Below the pieces are notes generated by a model. The model was not told the DNA's origin and did no database searches. It worked only from the letters and a program-made list of their open reading frames with translations. From Flavobacteriaceae bacterium (GTDB lineage: Bacteria; Bacteroidota; Bacteroidia; Flavobacteriales; Flavobacteriaceae), in NCBI GenBank assembly GCA_016649785.1, contig JAENXB010000035.1, positions 1-17,508 of the forward strand: a stretch of DNA of 17,508 nt. Direction: 5' to 3'. The position numbers and the translations under genes were made by a program. Shown here piece by piece: positions 14,742-17,508 of the stretch; the first letter of the stretch is position 1; each line of letters begins with the position of its first letter.

Positions 14742-15500
14742 TCAGGATTTCCAGAATCTCAATTTCTTTTTCAACTCTTTTTTCCGCTGAAATTTTTCCT
14801 GGAATTGATTGGTGAAGAACCACATTTTTTCAAAAACCTCCGCTTCAGGCTTATTTATCAAATGTGCATATTCATTTGCCATGACCTCAATCATTTCCTT
14901 CTTTGGAGTAAGCCTTGCAAAATTTTTCATCCGCTCCTCAAAATTCAGTTTTTTGAAATTCATCCGGTTCAAATCCACCAGGAAGAATTTATAATCCCCA
15001 TTATTTAGCTGAATCAAGGTATTTCCGGGAGAATGGTCTAAAAATTCTATCTCCTGCTCGTGCAAATTGAAAGTAAACCGGGTAAAAGCCCGCAATATTT
15101 CCTCGTGATTTGGGTAATCGGGATTGGTAACCAATTCACGAAATGTAAGATCACAATCCAAATGCTCACTTACAAAATAACTATCCTTAAAAGTTAATCC
15201 AGACTTATTTTCTGCAAAGGCAATAGGAAATGGAGTGCCGATATTATTTGAAATAAGATGGTTGGCATACTGAAATGAACGTTCGGCTTTGGATTTTCTA
15301 AAGAAGCGATAGACTATTTTATTGACCGCGTTGGGGATTTTAAAGGACTTGATATTTATTTTTTCAGCTTCCAGATCAAAAATCTTAATACTGTTGCGTT
15401 GGCCGTCATTTAAAGATTCCCCTTCAGAATTAAAATTCTCAATACAGTTAAGAATCGCTTCCTTTTTTCTTTTACCTGTCTCTGCAAAAATGATTTTCAT
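14742..15500 (-). CDS. Lipopolysaccharide kinase-like protein (Kdo/WaaP/InaA family)
   Basis: A 252-residue protein-kinase-fold protein of the Kdo kinase/WaaP/InaA type, which phosphorylates sugars of the LPS inner core. Seen: a nucleotide-binding Lys region INIKSFK (residues 49-54), a helix with Glu73 (KAERSFQYANHL), the catalytic loop FLDHSPGNTLI with Asp155 and Asn160, and the metal-binding VDLNRM with Asp176, replacing the DFG of protein kinases. Length fits. It is cytoplasmic, with a basic C-terminus. It is convergent with the glycerophosphotransferase-like gene. A TATTTTTG match to the Bacteroidota -7 element lies only four bases upstream of the ATG (15505-15512, minus strand), implying a nearly leaderless transcript if used. 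The neighbourhood supports a role in LPS decoration. Confidence 0.8.
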   Translation of the reverse strand: MKIIFAETGKRKKEAILNCIENFNSEGESLNDGQRNSIKIFDLEAEKINIKSFKIPNAVNKIVYRFFRKSKAERSFQYANHLISNNIGTPFPIAFAENKSGLTFKDSYFVSEHLDCDLTFRELVTNPDYPNHEEILRAFTRFTFNLHEQEIEFLDHSPGNTLIQLNNGDYKFFLVDLNRMNFKKLNFEERMKNFARLTPKKEMIEVMANEYAHLINKPEAEVFEKMWFFTNQFQEKFQRKKELKKKLRFWKS

Positions 15501-15639
15501 TCCACAAAAATACTATAAAGATTAAATCTTTTTAAGAAAGGTCGGTTTATTGTTAGAACACCAAATTCCAACAGTGAAACATTCGATTCTGTGATATTAA
15601 AATTATATTTCCCAAAACTTTAAAACAGGAACCTGAAAG

Positions 15640-16102
15640 ATGAAAATTAAGCCCCCTATTTTTCTGGAATCTCACAACATAAGCAATATGTTTGGCGGTT
15701 TTGGTCAATTTAATTACTGGCTTATAAAAAACATGATCCAAAATAACGAGGATTTTAACTTTACGATCACTGCTAAAAACAAACATTTAGTTGAGGAATT
15801 TTTACCTGATGCAGAATTTAAGAAATACATTCCCCTTCAAAGAAAAAAAATATTCAGGATCCGAAAGAAGTACGAGCTGTGGCATTCACTGAACCAAAAC
15901 TCGAAAATTGAACCTTTTCATAAAACGCCTTACGTCATGACCATTCATGATGTTATTTTTCTGGAAGAAGGATTGATGACTAAAAAAGAAAAGTAGGATA
16001 GAATTGAGCGGTTGTAAACTAAAATAGAACGATCGGACGCGATTGTTTACATTTCTCGTTTATGTTATTAATAAAACAGATAGTTTTTTTGATCTGAATT
16101 GT
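15640..16102 (+). pseudogene. Decayed family 4 glycosyltransferase (N-terminal remnant)
   Basis: The first 118 codons resemble the N-terminal half of a GT4 (GT-B) glycosyltransferase: the glycine loop NMFGGFGQFNYWLIKNM, then LWHSLNQNSK and PYVMTIHDVIFLEEG. A TAG at 15994-15996 ends the frame, but the same frame continues with family-like sequence (DRIERL, then a TAA at 16015-16017, then TKIERSDAIVYIS). It shifts frame near 16060 and reads VINKTDSFFDLN before another stop around 16103. Two in-frame nonsense codons (both explicable as C-to-T changes of Gln codons) plus a frameshift, and the absence of the C-terminal donor-binding domain, show an inactivated gene. Weak remnant may extend to about 16140. 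It lies inside a glycan locus, between the kinase gene and the GT2 genes. Confidence 0.8.
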
Positions 16103-16163
16103 TAAAAATCCAGAGGATTTGTGAATGAGGAAACCAGGAAAATGAGGTAACCTTAAAATAATT

Positions 16164-16171
16164 TATATTTG
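16164..16171 (+). promoter_or_regulatory. Candidate -7 element for the GT2 genes
   Basis: TATATTTG is an exact TAnnTTTG match, 31 bases before the ATG at 16203. No TTG is found at the expected distance upstream. The intergenic DNA between the pseudogene and this site is very AT-rich. Confidence 0.45.
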
Positions 16172-16202
16172 CATCAAAATTAATGCAATAAAATTATTAA
16201 TC

Positions 16203-17000
16203 ATGGCAGCTTTACCTAAATGCTCTTTGGTAACCCCAACTTATAATTGGCCTGAAGCCTTGAACCTTTTATTAAAAAGCCTGAAGGAACAAACTTATTT
16301 ACCAGAGGAAGTTATTATTGCCGATGATGGTTCAACTAAAGAAACAAGGGAATTAATAGAAAAACAGCGATCAGATTTTCCTGTTCCCTTAGTTCATATT
16401 TGGCAGGAAGACAAAGGGAACCGGAAACCAAGAATAATGAATAAAGCCATCGCAAAATCAAAATTTGATTATATTATTGAGATTGACGGGGACATAATAA
16501 TGGATAAAAATTTTGTTAGGGATCATTTAACCTCGGCAAAGGAAAATATATTTCTTTACGGAAGCAGGGTTAATATTCAGAAAGATTATTTACCTCGCTT
16601 ATTTGAAAAGGGTCAAACAGAATTCAGTTTTTTTTCAATAGGAATTAAAAAAAGGACAAGAACATTGAGAATTCCATATTTGGCCAATCTTTACAAAGAA
16701 GAAACTAAACGTTCAAAAAAATTGAGGGGCTGTAATATGTCTTTTTGGAAAAAAGATTTTGTTGCGATAAATGGTTTTAATGAAAACCTGGTAGGTTGGG
16801 GAATTGATGATAGTGAAATGGCCCAACGCCTTCTAAATAGTGGAATAAAAGGGAAAAGGTTGAAGTTTAAAGGAATTGTTTATCATATTTTTCATCCGGA
16901 ACAAAACAAACAACATCTTGAAATAAATTTGAAAATTGAAGCCGAAACGAGTCTTAAAGGACTCACATTTATTGAAAAGGGTATAAACCAATTTCTTTAA
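16203..17000 (+). CDS. Glycosyltransferase family 2 with galactosyltransferase-type C-terminal motif
   Basis: A 265-residue GT-A inverting glycosyltransferase, probably adding a sugar to a surface polysaccharide at the cytoplasmic membrane face. Seen: the N-terminal CSLVTPTYNWPEAL strand; DDGS at 41-44, which binds the nucleotide; the metal-binding IDGDI (DxD at 95-97); RGCNMSFWKKDF at 175-186; and GWGIDDSEMAQRL at 198-210. The last corresponds to the GWGxED acceptor/catalytic block of the beta-4-galactosyltransferase-like C-domain. There is no membrane helix. It starts MAALPKCSLV; length is normal and no motif is missing. Three bases separate it from the following GT2 gene, so the two are probably co-transcribed. 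The sugar donor and acceptor cannot be assigned. Confidence 0.85.
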   Translation: MAALPKCSLVTPTYNWPEALNLLLKSLKEQTYLPEEVIIADDGSTKETRELIEKQRSDFPVPLVHIWQEDKGNRKPRIMNKAIAKSKFDYIIEIDGDIIMDKNFVRDHLTSAKENIFLYGSRVNIQKDYLPRLFEKGQTEFSFFSIGIKKRTRTLRIPYLANLYKEETKRSKKLRGCNMSFWKKDFVAINGFNENLVGWGIDDSEMAQRLLNSGIKGKRLKFKGIVYHIFHPEQNKQHLEINLKIEAETSLKGLTFIEKGINQFL

Positions 17001-17003
17001 ATT

Positions 17004-17498
17004 ATGAAATACGATATTGCAGTTGTCATTATCAATTATAATTCATCTTCCTACACTATAAATTGCATTAAATCCATAATTGAAAAAACCGATAAAAACA
17101 CTTCTTATCAATTGGTAATTGTAGATAATGCTTCGCAAAAAAAAGATTATGAAAGCCTAAAATCTTACACTGATTCTCTTGGCTCAAATTCAATATTAAT
17201 AAGGAGCAAAATAAATACAGGTTTTGGAGGTGGAAATATGTTGGGAGTAAACCATTGTCATGCAAAGTACATAAGTTTTGTTAACAATGACACCATTTTT
17301 CAAAACGATTGCCTGAATAAACTTAAAGGGTTTATGGATTCAAATTCCCGAATTGGGGTTTGCGGTCCCCAGGCCTTTAAAGAAAATGGTGAATTATTAC
17401 CTACCATAGATCATTTTGCATCCTTACAACGCGAGATAATAGGAAGGTGGTTTTTGGAATTTATAAACCCTAATTGTCAAGTTTCACAAGGTTGTTAA
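17004..17498 (+). CDS. Glycosyltransferase family 2, C-terminally truncated
   Basis: The 164 codons show a GT-A fold of the rhamnosyltransferase-like GT2 type: AVVIINYNSSSYTINCI at the start, VDNAS (40-44), the NTGFGGGNMLGV donor loop (71-82), NND (94-96, the DxD position) and GVCGPQAF (118-124). Family members usually run near 280-320 residues, with a further acceptor-binding half (VxGSxM.., GxFDE.. blocks) that is absent here. The frame ends at TAA 17496-17498, ten bases before the window ends. The +1 frame just before the end reads VVNGS, like the missing VxGS block, but it also hits a stop. This is either a frameshifted gene or a real early stop; sequence beyond the window is needed. Confidence 0.65.
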   Translation: MKYDIAVVIINYNSSSYTINCIKSIIEKTDKNTSYQLVIVDNASQKKDYESLKSYTDSLGSNSILIRSKINTGFGGGNMLGVNHCHAKYISFVNNDTIFQNDCLNKLKGFMDSNSRIGVCGPQAFKENGELLPTIDHFASLQREIIGRWFLEFINPNCQVSQGC

Positions 17499-17508
17499 TG
17501 GAAGCTGA

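Overview
The window looks like a chromosomal segment from a marine-type member of the Flavobacteriia (Bacteroidota), close to the Gramella/Salegentibacter/Zunongwangia group. The evidence is the gene set (OstA-like protein, tandem DUF368, DUF349 repeat protein, and DUF5606 - def - ruvX - dapD), the low G+C content, the near absence of Shine-Dalgarno sequences, and several matches to the Bacteroidota promoter form TTG-N19-21-TAnnTTTG. The taxon is inferred from gene content and family recognition; no search was run.

Layout. Positions 1-8574 are all on the plus strand: the 3' part of an OstA-like envelope gene overlapping a class III aminotransferase by four bases, a large cytoplasmic TPR protein, two overlapping DUF368 membrane proteins followed by aroE (one probable operon), and a DUF349 repeat protein. 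At 8612-8840 there is a truncated gene start (a zinc-ribbon N-terminus like those of some SAM methyltransferases) that runs into a REP-like palindromic element. From 8882 to 11575 the minus strand carries ruvX, def, a DUF5606 gene broken by a one-base frameshift, and mazG, with a strong terminator between the last two. The 309 bases between ruvX and def contain no gene but are a mosaic of short direct repeats. dapD diverges from ruvX.

From 12566 to the end lies a surface-glycan region: a GT9 glycosyltransferase overlapping a CDP-glycerol-glycerophosphotransferase-like gene, a convergent WaaP/Kdo-kinase-like gene, a decayed GT4 glycosyltransferase pseudogene, an intact GT2 glycosyltransferase, and a second GT2 gene that stops early, ten bases before the window ends. 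The plus-strand part after 15640 is visibly AT-richer and decaying, as is usual for variable polysaccharide loci.

How it fits together. Much of the window concerns the cell envelope. DUF368 proteins are now known as polyprenyl-phosphate (C55-P) transporters that recycle the lipid carrier used for peptidoglycan and O-antigen. The OstA-like protein belongs to LPS transport, dapD supplies the diaminopimelate/lysine branch, and the glycan genes assemble and phosphorylate surface polysaccharide. aroE, def, ruvX and mazG are housekeeping genes. I see no clear undescribed defence or mobile system. The items most worth checking are the duplicated DUF368 pair, the DUF5606 frameshift, the palindromic element beside the truncated gene, and the repeat mosaic upstream of def.
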